In this document: positions 24,000-35,545 of the stretch, piece by piece
Position numbering within the stretch: the stretch's first letter is position 1
Layout: the number at the start of each line of letters is the position of its first letter
From: Breviolum minutum Mf 1.05b.01
Taxonomy: Eukaryota; Sar; Dinophyceae; Suessiales; Symbiodiniaceae
Direction: 5' to 3'
NCBI GenBank assembly: GCA_000507305.1
Contig: DF241040.1
Location: 26,990-90,989 of the forward strand
DNA length: 64,000 nucleotides
Translations under genes and position numbers: made by a program
Notes under the pieces: model-generated
The model's database searches: none
What the model was told of the DNA's origin: nothing
What the model saw: only the letters and a program-made list of their open reading frames with translations

Positions 24000-25369
24000 T
24001 TCCTTCAAGGCGTGTTTCCCCCCCAAAAATCTAGCCCAGCGAAACTGTTGCAGGATTCCCATATGCTCTGCAGGGATGGTTAAGTCGTGTTAAGCCGAAG
24101 GAACTCCGCCGAAAGCTCGCATGCCGCCACTGCAGCTGCGCAGGTGACCTCAAGATCTCAACGAAAACTTCAGGGTGATAGGTTGTTTTTTCCACGGATT
24201 TTACATGCGTTTTTTTAGAAAATATATTCTTAACAGGTGGTGAGTTGGATTTCTGAACCGCCATCATGAAGTTGGGTGACCTTTTGACCTGATGAACTTC
24301 ACTGTCTTTCTCCGATGTGGGTTGTGGGAAGTCATGTTTTTCACCTGGAGTTGTTGTTTTTTGATTGCTTCACTGGAGGAAATTGAAACTAATCATTGTC
24401 TAATATATCTTGCCTACTTTCACTACAATAAACATCATGATCTATGGCATATTGAGTCTTATGACCTATATATACTCATTCACATCGTGTTTTCCTCATC
24501 ACTGAATCTGTTCTCAAATGCACTCAGGACCCTCAATTTCCCATGCTTTTGGGATTTGGATCGATACCCCCAACCTATCCAACCTACTCGGATGTGTATC
24601 TCGCAACTCACCCTGCCTTATCGGGTTCCATGCGACTTTGACCTCGGATTTGGGAGATTCGTTGCAGCTGTTGTTGGGGGATGTTTTTTGGCGTCTCCAA
24701 AACTCCATGGCAAGTTCCAATGGGAGTATAAGGAACCTTCCTTAATCTCATAAAATTTCCAGAGATCTTTGCTATGTTCGATTGCGGGGTTGAGTGTTTT
24801 GTCACCCTTCTTCCCCGTATTGTTGGGGAAGTGTTTTGTTCTTGTTTGGGTGCAACCCAATGCGAAATCATCTCGTCATACAACAGTGAACATGTCTCAA
24901 ACCAAAGATGCAGGTATACTGATACGTAGTGTACATGTTTGATCATTCCCATGCTTTCGTGAAATCGTTTTGAAGATCATCAATTTGAGATGCTGCCAAG
25001 AAACCCATCTCCTCCAGCAAATGCAATGACAACTCCCAATGTCCTGGAAGGGACCAGATGGGTGTTCCGGTGGAATCTGGAATTGGTTGAAAGATTATCG
25101 AGGCTTAACCAAAACAGTGGGGCAAGGCAAACCCAAATTGACCATAGGCGGGACAACCCCACAGTAAATTGTGGTTCAAACCACTACTACTCTTGCTGAA
25201 GGGCTTTCCAAAAACCCATTGGTTTCACGTGGTGTTGCCCCAGTATTTTGGATACAGGGATACATTCCATGTATCAAAAATATAGTACCTTAAAAAATGT
25301 CATCCCAACAGGCAATTAGTCATCCAAAGGTGCGAATTGTGAGTTTCAGAAGGGGTAAAACCATCTGAA

Positions 25370-25497
25370 TTCATGGGAATCTAAAGGTATGCCTCCAAAT
25401 GCCACCCCCCCCAGGAAATAAGGCCCTTATTAAAGGATTAACTACCATTTTCCCAAGAAGGGTGGCATTGGGGTGTGCCCCTTAGATTCCCATGAAA
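25370..25497. repeat. Palindromic element, family D
   Basis: Ends ATGGGAATCTAAAGG and inverted CCTTAGATTCCCAT, with an inner inverted pair CCAAATGCCACCC / GGGTGGCATTGG. Fragments carrying AAATGCCACCCCCC and AAGAAATA follow the same order at about 33013-33065 and, more diverged, at 505-550. Confidence 0.75.
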
Positions 25498-26093
25498 TAC
25501 ATTTGACAAAATCAGATCCTCCTCGCCTGCTCGTCCGCAGGCGGACAAACAAGCACAGAAAATCGTCACCTTGGAATCTCCAATCTCGTTGGACCAAAAA
25601 AATTGATGACCAAATTTTTGGAACCTAAAAAAACATGGTTAAATATACAACCTCAACTTCTATCATGGGGATCTTTTTAAAGGGTAACTGGTGCTGTTTT
25701 CAGGTGTTGGGTGACCTCGATCCATTCTTGGTTAAGTTTTTTGAGGTTGAGAGGGGAAGACCCCGCTTCAGATTGGCCATCAAGATACCAGAAATAAGTG
25801 GAATACATCTGGATTTTCCATTAATATACCAAAAATCGTCAGTATGTCGAAGGGATCGGGCAACTTTTTGAAAAAACTATCATAAAATTTCATCCTCTAA
25901 ACTGAATCTGGCCAATCTATTTCTTGGGGCACCTGATGTCATCCAGGACCCATTTGCCCCCACCCACCGTCATTTGACTCGACAACGCTGGCGACGTCCC
26001 CAACATCTAAGCCCAAAGGCCGCGCCGCCTCGAGAGACAGGTTTGAATCACTGGTGGTGTTTTTTTTTTTTAAACGGCCTGGGTTTTTGGTAG

Positions 26094-26201
26094 TTGGGTG
26101 TTTCCTTAAATGGTGGTACCCCCAAAACACCCCAAGATGATCATTTTTAGTAGGAAAACCCATGGTTGTTGGGTACCACCATTTTAGGAAACCCCCAGTT
26201 G
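26094..26201. repeat. MITE-like element, family A, second subtype
   Basis: Closely matches the copy at 4157-4266, including GATCATTTTTAGTAGG and CCATGGTTGTTGGGTACC inside. Confidence 0.8.
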
Positions 26202-26587
26202 TTGTATCCCATTTTTGGACAGGTCATTTGTTGTTTTTTTTGGTGGGGGTTTAAAAACCCGGTGGTTGAAGGCTGGATATTGGACTGCCAGCAACAAGGG
26301 GATAGACTTAATAAACCTGGGTTTTTAACCTGGAGTGATATCTGTGTTTGAATGTGCGAATGTTGCGGCAATAAGCTAGATTTGATCCGTACTTGCTGTG
26401 CTGTGATGAGGCAAAAACCCAAGTGGTGACATGGTGACTTTGACGCAATAGCTAACTTTGTACTCATGCAAACCGTGTAATGCTGTAGAGGCCTTAAAAC
26501 AACTAAACTCATTGACGACATAATCATCATACTGTACACTATGCAAAACTCACTTTCAACTCCCACAAGAAGCATTGAAAAATGATA

Positions 26588-26680
26588 CACTCCCTGAAAC
26601 TAACATAGCACCTGAAAATTGGGCTTCCCAAAAGGAAACTAGTATTCCAACCATCCATTTTCAGGTGCCGAAAAATTCCA
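26588..26680. repeat. MITE-like element, family B, truncated at the right end
   Basis: Starts CACTCCCTGAAACTAACATA and holds the family core CCAAAAGGAAAC followed by TTCCAACCATCCATTTTCAG. The right terminal repeat is missing. Confidence 0.65.
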
Positions 26681-28794
26681 ACCTCAAAAAGTCTCATGGC
26701 CCAACGCCACTTGCGACCTGGCGAAAATCCAAAACAGAACTTCCATGGGCGCAAAAAACAAATGCCAGGGAAAATTCAACATATGAAATTTCCCCATTGA
26801 AAATCCACCATGGTCAGAAAGGAGTGTTCATTGTTCATCTCTCAAGAATCCAACGTGAGAATCAGGTTGATTGACTGGCCTTGTGCACAAGCACTTACTG
26901 CAGTACTGCAAGCTGCTAAGGTGAGATCTAACTTCGCAGCACCTCTGCAGAGCTTGAGATGATGATAGGTAGAACTTTGTCAAGTAAAAAAAAGGTTGGA
27001 TTTATGAGCATTTTACTTGGATTGGTTGGTGAGCATCATATGAAAATTGATGATTTTAGATGATTTTGCTTTGATTGAATTTGGATTTGGTGGCTGTATT
27101 GGATCCAGTTATGTCCCATATGAAGGGTTTTCCAGGCCAAGGGAAGTGGTGAAGCCTAGGAGGAAAGCTAAAAATCTAGTTTTCGGACATCCCTGACATC
27201 CACCAATCTCAACCACCTTTGTCTATTTGTCGTCGGGTTACAAAAAACTCAAGGTTTCACTTGAGGTATATAAGCAGTGAGGGGAAGCAAACAAAAATTT
27301 GCAAACGGTGCAACTCAAACCTTGCATTCTGCGAAATTTCACAAAAAAAAATCGAGTTGCATGTCACATCTGGCACATCGAAATGCTGGAAAACCACCAC
27401 TGGGTCTTTGAAAATGATGAAGAGACTTCCACTGGGCGATCCAACGGGCTTGGGACAACAACGTCAAGGCCTTGGCTTGAAAAATGGTGGGTGGTCAGTG
27501 GTGAGTTGATGCTTTTGCTTGGCTTGAAATGGAGGGTGGTTTAACTTCATCAAGCATCATGTTCACAGCACTTTGACAAATTTATTGTGCTGAAAAAAAA
27601 CATCAACTTATGACCGAGCTCCAAACGGGTTGACACCCAATTTGGCCTTTGCTGAGGTCCCAGGCCAAATCCCACCGGGCACACAACTCACAGGCTGCCT
27701 GGGTTGAGGGTTTTTCATCCATCCATCCCTCCATTCATCATCCTGGTTCCTCATTTCCTTTGAATCAACAGGATACTCCTTAGCAATCTAACGCGTTTTT
27801 CTTTTAAAGCTTCTATCTTAATTCAATTCCAAAGGTGTAGTAAAAGGCTTGACTAGTGAGCCTTGGAAGGAAAGCTGGTCCCGCGAAGGTCACTCCACTC
27901 GTTTGCAGAAATTCACCTCTAATCTGCAACAAAAACTGCTCCTGAGTGAAAAACACCCCTTCTTTCTAAGGGACGTATTCTCCTTGAAGATTCGTGATTG
28001 AATCAACCAACCCACCAAAAAAACTCATATTTAGCCAAAAACCAAGAGTCTTCATGAACTTAGCCAGCTTGGGATAGAAATCTGCAAGCCCAACGAATCC
28101 ATCGGAAAATTCCATTTTTGTATCTGCCCAGGTGCCATGGCTGAACTGAAGGAAATGATGTCAGGCCTGAGTGTTTTGTGTGTGTTTTTTTGGCATCGCC
28201 CAAAGGTGAATTCAATACTACATTCATAGTATCTGCCATGCCGAACATTCTAAGACTCTAACAATCTTCCAAGAGCATCTTATAAGAAAACTCAGGGTCT
28301 TCATTTGTGTAGTTTTCTTTGCTGGAATTTGAAGATGAGGTGGAACAGGCCGTTTTAAGAAATGTCCAAGCTCTGCATGGAAATCGGATGTCTCATTTGT
28401 CAAGGTAGACAGAATAGGCCCCGGATTTTTTCCAAGTTTGTCTCAGTTTGGGGATAACGGAAACCTGGATGAATTCAACGAAACATCACGAAACCATCTC
28501 AAAAATCATCGGGAAAAGGAACAGAATAGACCTTCAGTAAAATTCAACCCCAGACTACTAAACCGCCTTTCTAACTAACAATCGGTTCCAATTCAGTTTC
28601 GTTTTTTTGGGGTCTCCAAATATTTCAGGTTGTCAGCTACACCGAGAATGAATCTGGATACCGAACCCTTCCAACCAACACCAAAACGGTGAATATTTTG
28701 GGACTGAAAAATCCAGGCCAATTGGGCAACAACAAGAAGGCCCTGGCCTCAGATCCGTGACTTCGATCGTATCCAGAATGATTCGTTTAGCCTG

Positions 28795-28909
28795 ATATGG
28801 ATGTTTCCGAAAATAGGGGGAAAACCCCCAAAATGGATGGTGAAAATAATGGAAAACCCTATTAAAATGGATGATGTGGGGGTACCCCTATTTTAGGAAA
28901 CACCCATAT
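28795..28909. repeat. MITE-like element, family A
   Basis: Full-length copy with ends ATATGGATGTTTCC and GGAAACACCCATAT. It lies just downstream of the last PPR exon seen. Confidence 0.8.
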
Positions 28910-29036
28910 TTCTGTAGTGGAGTTGTAAGAATTCTTAGTAAACGGACTACTGGTAGTACAATCTTCTACATATAAACCCTCCCAAAACAACTCCGGCAAA
29001 CAGAACTGTTTCACCCCCAACTCAGGCTTCCCCAAC

Positions 29037-31575
29037 GTGAGATCTTCACGTTGCATCTCTTCCAAGGTTACCAGGGCCCTTTGCCATTGCCTCGGCACTG
29101 TGATCATGGCGAAGCTGGTTTGACCACAGATCCAACGTATTCCAACTACCGGAAACAATGGATCAATTGCAACGGGATGTCGAAGAAATCCGGCTAACCA
29201 GTTGAGGATGGTAATTTGTCCCACTACATTAAGGCGGTTCAGTTCGCCGGATTTCTTCCATCAACTGTTTTGGGCCAATGTTGTGGGAACAATCCAAAGA
29301 GGTATGGGTTTTTGGGTATGACTCCTCGTTGCCCCAGGCCTCGCGCGCTCACAGGCGTTCAAAAAGGCGTTGTAGGTGATCACCTTCTGGCTGGGTTCCG
29401 TTGATTCGAAAGCTTCATGTTTAGTTGATAACAGCGGCATTGGCATAGTTGTTTGGAGCCACAAAAAATACGTTCCCTTATTGTATACCGATAAAAAAAG
29501 CCTAAACAAATTCTTCAATTTCTCTTGTCAGCATAACTGCCTTGTATGTTTTCATTTTAAAAAAAAAACGTCAAATTGGGAATCGTCATCTTGGTTCGGC
29601 TTTCGCCGTTGATAAGAAACCAAGTTGCCAGCTCAACGTGCCTAGTTGTGGTTGAAAAATCATGGGAACGCTTGGTTTCTCTTCAAGAGTTCTTGATAGC
29701 ACTGGGAGAATCTGGATGACATAGGATATTTCTTGCTCTGCACACTGCAACCCCTCCCAAAATCACCGGGGTATGTCCCGTAGAAACTACTATTTATGGT
29801 GGTTTGTTGCTGGTGCCATCGCGTCATAATTTGGTGAGAAACATGGTTTCATAGATTCGTTTGAATGAATCTGTTGCTCAACAATCCACCAACCGGCAGT
29901 TCTTTTTTGAATTCTGTTCACCCTGCCTATCAAATAACAATTCAACACCAAATTCTTGGATGCATGGTGTCCCGAAAAGTCCCCCTAAAACCCAGTCGAA
30001 TCTTCTGTTGGGAAGCACTCCATTTTTCGTGGCTCAGCAATGTCACCTTAAAAACCAAGGCACATCGGGGCTCAAATTCTCGTCTTTCAGAAGTACCATG
30101 AGGTCCTTTTGCATGGCTTGTCAGTGGTTTGCCATGTATATCCACCCCCTTTTGAATATAAAAGAAACACGAAAAAGGGACAGTGATCACAAACCCTGTG
30201 AATCAACATCAAAACTAGGCAAAACTTAGGCACAAACCGCTGAAAGTTTAGCTTGTAGAGGGTAATGTTTGGCCGGTCGGCTTTAACGGATCACCTGTTT
30301 GCTTTACGAAGAAAACTTCACCCAAGTTTGCTAATACATTTTTCAAACTCACATCATCCAATGGGAGGATTTCTTTGAAGAACCAAAAAAACACGTTTTG
30401 TTTTTCGATGAGATATAAACAAAAACATGGCCCCATTTGGATGTGAAAGTCTCTTCATGACAGGCACGCGATGCTGTCAGTGCTCCTGGACTAGCTCCAG
30501 TCTTGACGAACGCGCCAGCGCCGTAGAAGCTGCGTTGAAGGCAATAAGGTCACGCCTTGGAGGTGGATGGTCTTTCCGTAAAAAGTCGGGTGGTGAAAGA
30601 AGTCGTGATGTTGGAAATGTTGGTGTGGCTGCGGCTTGTTTCTTTCTAACTACATGTAACATCATTGTTTTGTCATATTTTTTGGGATCTCTTTGATGAG
30701 AATGTAAAGTGAAAATAGGGCCACTCGAAGTCAGTGAAAGACTCATCAAAGCACATGACTGACCGGTGGATCGTAGTAGAAGGGTTTTCGCATCTTTATC
30801 GGTCACATCTTCAGACTTATTGGTGTGCATGTTTGTGACCTTATGCGTGAGATCTCTTGAAATCTTGCGTTGACAAACGGTATTCTGGATTTCTTCCAAC
30901 AATACCTGGCGATACTTCTCTAAGAAGTTATTGGATGACTGGGTGCCTTGAGATGTACCCTCACGAGGAACGTCTGGAACCAATTGAGGACCATAGATCT
31001 TGGGTTGCTTCATCACCCCTCATGGATGATGAGATGCTTGGATTAATCCATTTAGGTGTGTAGATGCAAGTGTACATGAAAGATTCCAATGCCAAACCAC
31101 CATGTACACTCCCAAAACCCCGCAGCCAATGCGGGCCCGAAAACAGGCAAAGGAAAATTTGATTGTTTTTTTCGGCGGGAGTCAAAGGTTTCGGACCATG
31201 AAATCTGACGAATGAATCCCAGCCAATCAAGCTAAATGAATTACAAGCAAACAGCTGAAGATGGACATGTTGATGTTTTGGTCTGGAATTCTGTGCTGGA
31301 TGATTTTTATGCTTGGAAATCGTTGTTGGCTGCAGTATGATAGTTCATCAAGCAGAACTCCCTCCAAAAAACCCGGGAAAAAATCACTTCATCTTTTTTG
31401 GGGCATCATGAATTCTGTCATCTGAAGTTAAGAACTATACTTGGACCAAATCGTAGTGGTCGTTCTTTTTGGTCATCCAAGTCATCATGAGTCATCATCT
31501 CCATGGTTTAAGGCCACGGCGTGAGATGCCACTCCGGCATCTGGTGAAGTAACATCAAGGCGCGTTCCCATTGGC
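29037..31575 (-). CDS. Pentatricopeptide repeat (PPR) protein gene, partial, five exons
   Basis: PPR proteins bind organelle RNA one base per 35-residue helical repeat and act in its editing, splicing or stability. Five minus-strand exons join in phase: 31575-31518 (QWERALMLLHQMPEWHLT), 30555-30503 (RDLIAFNAASTALARSS), 30116-30064 (MQKDLMVLLKDENLSPD), 29386-29343 (KVITYNAFLNACER), 29090-29037 (QWQRALVTLEEMQREDL). Each exon is about half a PPR repeat, alternating the first-helix pattern (VITYNAFLNACER) with the second (W..AL.LL.EM). Donors are GTGGCC, GACTGG, GTGCCT, GAGGCC and GTTGGG. Both ends are open: the first exon needs one base from upstream and the last leaves two bases for an exon I did not find. 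Target RNA and organelle cannot be told. Confidence 0.8.
29182..29268. repeat. Palindromic element, family C, inside a PPR intron
   Basis: Inverted pair GAAGAAATCCGGC / GCCGGATTTCTTC, ending in CCATCAACTG. The same end (GGATTTCTTCCATCAAC) closes the hairpin at 41398-41503, and half a copy is at 40694-40745. Confidence 0.65.
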
Positions 31576-32415
31576 CTTGTGACACTTCGAAAAAACGAGG
31601 CCAACCCGAAAAAATCACAACGGGGTGGTTGAAACACAAAAATGATTGGTGAACAAGTTTTTTGTTGAAAACCCAAGGGGGGGGTTTAATAATGTTGGAC
31701 AACTGTCGTGCTCATGCATCATGGTCATAAGATATGTATACATATATGTATATACATATATATATCTATACATACATACACATAATACTTCAAGTGCGAA
31801 TTTTGGAAATGTTTTCTTGCTTTTTCGGGTGTTTGAGATAGTTCGACTCCATACACCAACAACAGTCGTTTTTTTATTAAAAAAAAATCGACGCCCGGAG
31901 GGAGACCTACAACCCTTCGCATTGATCGATGCATCCCCAAGCTTCGGATGTTGACAGGTCGAACATGGTAAGTAGGGTCCTTAAAAAGCAACCTCCTTTT
32001 TCTCCAGAACTCAAGGTGGGATCCGATCCGTTTCCATCAAGGATTCTGATATTGGAATCCAAACTTGGTATCACCACATAGGTGACTCCTAAAGGCCGAG
32101 TCTTTTTTTCCTTTTGGAAAGTTTCACCGGAACTTGAACCAGGATGGTAGCAAAGATCCTTTAACATTTCCATCATGGGTCATTATCCAAAAAACATAGA
32201 ATATGTCAAACATTGTTCCACCCTTGATCTGGTGTTTATGAGAGTCGAAGTTACCAGTTTTTGGCGAACATGGCTAAACCTTATGCTTTGGGACAGGCAC
32301 ATCCACAACATGTTTCTACCCCCCAAAACCTATGTTCAGGTTTGAAAAAAAGTTTGCAACAACATTGCAAGCCGGTTGGATTCCATAGATGTCCAATTTT
32401 TTTTTCGGCAAAAAA

Positions 32416-32508
32416 CACTCCTTAAACCTGACAGTTCGCACCTGATAATAGGCCGGGCCCCAAAAGGAAACCAGTCTTCCAACCATCCATTTTAGTTTCA
32501 GGGAGGGT
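32416..32508. repeat. MITE-like element, family B
   Basis: Ends CACTCCTTAAACCTGACAG and inverted TTAGTTTCAGGGAGGG, with the family core CCAAAAGGAAACCAGTCTTC then CAACCATCCATTTT. Confidence 0.65.
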
Positions 32509-33789
32509 AGACCTGCAAAACAGAGCCATGGGAAACCCCCCCGTTCAAATCACCTTCGCATGCCACGAGGGTCGATGTTACCGTTACCTGCAAGATTGCG
32601 GTGAAGGGAAATGACCTTCAAATGAAGGTCAACTAGGTAATCTTCCTGAAATTTGGGGTTGAAACTGAAATTTAAAGAGGTTTAAAGTGTAAAGACAACC
32701 ATATCACTGAGGAAGCTGTGGTGAAGCCAGAACATTTTCCAAATCTTCATGGGATGGACTATTTTGGCTGGTTGGGATGGATGTGCTATAGTGTAGTTTG
32801 GACAAACCACTTCAAGTCCCAAGCTGAAAAACAAGTCTCAGACTTGCATCTGCAAATGTTTCTAAATAACTTGGCAAATATGGAAAGTACCACCTTCGAT
32901 GTTGACGAAGATTTCATTCTGCACTCATCTGAACCACCTGTTGTGTTGCTGCTCGAGGTTTCAGCTTCCCTATTTCTTACAGGCCAAAGTTGAAACTACT
33001 GCATGCAATCATGCCAATCTAAGGGGACCCCCCCCCCAAATGCCACCCCCCTAAGAAATAATGCCCACATACCACTCCTACATTGCTTTCGTAGAGATCA
33101 TCTTCACGGGCCACTGGCCATTGACTTGCGGTGAGACTTTCATCAACAATGTCTCTTGCTTTTTCCCTTCCCATCGTGATCCTGTCCACACCTCATCAAT
33201 GTTGTCTTTGTTCTCAAGCATCTGGCAGCAAAAAATGGTCATGAACGACTCAGCCAAAGGGTGATTTCTTCCTTCAGTCGTAGCCGTTTGCGTCATTTTA
33301 AATTCATACATTCAATGCGGCAAACATAAGGGCAATGAAACTCCAGGATGAGACAATAATTGGAAAATTCCACAAAGACAATGCATCGAAAATATGTAAA
33401 ACAACACTGCCCTTGGGTGTGATGTCCCGTCCTCTGACTGGATTTGTCCCGTCCTTAAGGGCTGCTATCATAGGAAAACCATGTATCATTAGACTGCGCA
33501 TCTCATCAACTATCAATTTCCAAATCAAAACGAGGTGCCAAATTTGAAGCTCTCATTTTCTCAAGCTTGGACACATGAAAGTCAAATTGCCCTTTAGGTG
33601 CAAAACTAAAACATATATTCCCAGGGTATACGTTGTGATGGTACCATCCTTCACCTGTCAGTAGGGTTATCACAGTAGCAATGCCAAATTGTGGTCCACC
33701 CTCTCAACTGCATCATCTTCTAAAAGGACGATTATTGAAGGCAAAACGAACAAACTTTTGAATCGTAGCGTTTTTTGGAAGACGACCCT

Positions 33790-33875
33790 CATCGCATCAC
33801 CATCATCACTATTTTCATCATCACCACCACCACCATCAGCATCATCAAAGTCGTTATCGTCATCGTCATCATGGC

Positions 33876-33942
<67 letters not shown>

Positions 33943-33962
33943 GTCTTCATCATCTTCATCAT
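33790..33962. repeat. (ATC)n microsatellite
   Basis: Long run of CAT/ATC triplets, perfect for about 70 bp and interrupted on both sides. It produces Asp-rich, Ser-rich, Ile-rich or Met-rich frames depending on frame and strand. Confidence 0.95.
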
Positions 33963-34065
33963 AATTCGTAAACCAGGCAAAATGGCGCTTGAGGGAAAAT
34001 AATTCAATTCTCTTTGCGCAGCGTTTTTGTTTGAAGTCCGATGGTGACACTGTGGCTGCGGCGAT

Positions 34066-35521
34066 TCAACATTTCAGCGACATCTCGCCAATCCCCAAGT
34101 GACGCAATGCCCCTGGCAACACATCTACATCTTGTAACCTTTGAAAGTTCTCAGCCAACGTCAAGCTTTGAATGCCTGCTGGCCATGTAACGTTGTCCAG
34201 GTTCTGGTTGAAGTTTTGCCCAAAAGTCAAACTTTGAAGGCCTCCTGGCCATGTCACGTTGTCCAGGTTCTGGTTGAAGTTCTGCCCCAAAGTCAAGCTT
34301 TGAAGGTCTGCTGGCCATGTTACGTCGTCCAATCTCTGATCGAAATTGCGCCCAAAAGTCAAGCTTTGAAGGCCTGCTGGCCATGTCACGTTGTCCAGGT
34401 TCTGGTTGAAGTTTTGCCCCAAAGTCAAGCTTTGAAGGCCTGCTGGCCATGTAACGTTGTCTAGGTTCTGATCGAAAGCAAATTGAAAAGTCAATATTTG
34501 AAGGCCTGCTGGCCATGACACTTTGTCAAGGCTCTGATTGAAGAAATACCCCAAAGTCAAAACTTGAAGGCCTGCTGGCAATCTCATGTTGTCCAGGCTC
34601 TGATTAAAAACCTCGCCAAAAGTCACACTTTGAAGGCCTTCTGGCCATGTCACGTTGCCCAGGCTCTGATTGGAGCAACCAAAAGCCACACTTTGAAGGC
34701 TCACTGGCCATGTTACGTTGTCCAATCTCTGATCGAAATTGCGGCCGAAAGTCAAGCTTTGAAGGCCTGCTGGCCATGTCACATTGTCCAGGCTTTGATC
34801 AAAGTTTTGCCCGAAAGTCAAACTTGACAGGCTTGCTGGCCATGCCACCTTGTCAACGTTCTGATTGAAGTTTTGACCAACCAAAAGTCAAGCTTTGAAG
34901 GCTTGCTGGCCATGTCACCTTGTCCAGGTTCTGATTGAAGCTTAGCCAAAGTCAAGTTTGAAGGCTTGCTGGCCATGTCACCTTGTCCAGGTTCTGGTTG
35001 AAGTTTTGCCCAAAAGTCAAACTTTGAAGGCCTGCTGGCAATCTCATGTGATGAATTTCCTGATTGAAATCCTTATCAAGAGTCAAGGTGAGAAGGCTGT
35101 TTGGCAAATTGTACAGCAAGGCTGTAAGTTCGTCACTAACCTTCTCCACTTCTGAGATCCCAGTCAATGAAAACTCAGCATTCTCAACGCTGTGTCCGTG
35201 GGCAAACCGCCAGGCATCATGCAAATTCACAGGCAAATAGGTAGCCGACACTTGTGTCCGTTGACCTCCAAGTCCTTGATATTGCAGACTTTCATCCAGC
35301 ACGAGCTGTGACGCATGGGATACAACCAACTGGAGGCCAGGCTTGGATGGAATTTGATCCAAGATCATCTTCCACAACTCGCGACCAAGCATGGAGCCGG
35401 CTACCTTCAATGTCAACATGCATTCTCCACTGATGCTTAGCACTTCGAGCTCTATCAGCCCTTCTCCCACAGAGCTGCTAGCGCTATCGTTGCCATCGCA
35501 ACGACACTTGTTTTGGTTCAT
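34066..35521 (-). pseudogene. Intronless ubiquitin-like/FNIP-repeat gene copy, broken
   Basis: Starts at the ATG at 35521-35519 (MNQNKCRCDG), preceded by an AG that could serve as acceptor. Residues about 25-95 look like a ubiquitin-like fold (IELEVLSISGE...LVLDESLQYQGL). The family hinge follows (YLPVNLHDAWRFAHGHSV), then about 15 FNIP-type repeats of 22 residues with consensus FNQSLDNVTWPAGLQSLTFG, and a cap ending RHLGIGEMSLKC with a stop at 34066. Two lesions sit in adjacent repeats: small deletions totalling 3 nt that create an in-frame TGA at 34952-34954, and a net +4 nt change near 34876-34884 that shifts the frame. The rest is open without any intron, unlike the related gene at 46.9-62.7 kb. 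It could be a recent pseudogene or a working gene with two assembly errors. Function of the family is unknown; the repeats probably form a solenoid for protein binding. Confidence 0.85.
34130..35060. repeat. 66-bp tandem coding repeat (FNIP array)
   Basis: About 14 copies of a 66-bp unit encoding one 22-residue repeat on the minus strand. High DNA identity between units (for example TGGCCATGT followed by ACGTTGTCCAGG) points to recent expansion or homogenisation. Confidence 0.9.
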
Positions 35522-35545
35522 GGAGGAAATCGTTTGCCCCCCCAA

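Larger units (their letters stand above)
24000..28794. other. Intergenic stretch with weak minus-strand exon candidates
   Basis: No gene model could be built. Candidate minus-strand exons are near 24608-24700 (IPQQQLQRISQIRGQS, then a GTGAGT donor), 25005-25056 (TLGVVIAFAGGDGFL after an AG acceptor) and 24105-24155. On the plus strand, 25704-25800 follows a TTTTCAG acceptor and reads VLGDLDPFLVKFFEVERG. Several palindromic elements are listed separately. The rest shows no coding signal that I can support. Confidence 0.35.
31576..34065. other. Stretch between PPR exons and FNIP pseudogene
   Basis: It should contain the upstream part of the PPR gene, but no further PPR exon could be read with confidence. 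Overlapping open frames on both strands at 33060-33530 have some coding character, and I cannot choose between them. An alternating TATACATA-type tract is at 31733-31790 and a triplet repeat at 33790-33962. Confidence 0.35.

Noticed and set aside
33670..34050. Asp-rich protein on the minus strand, resembling an acidic nuclear protein
   Set aside because: The acidic run is the (GAT)n microsatellite; no domain flanks it.
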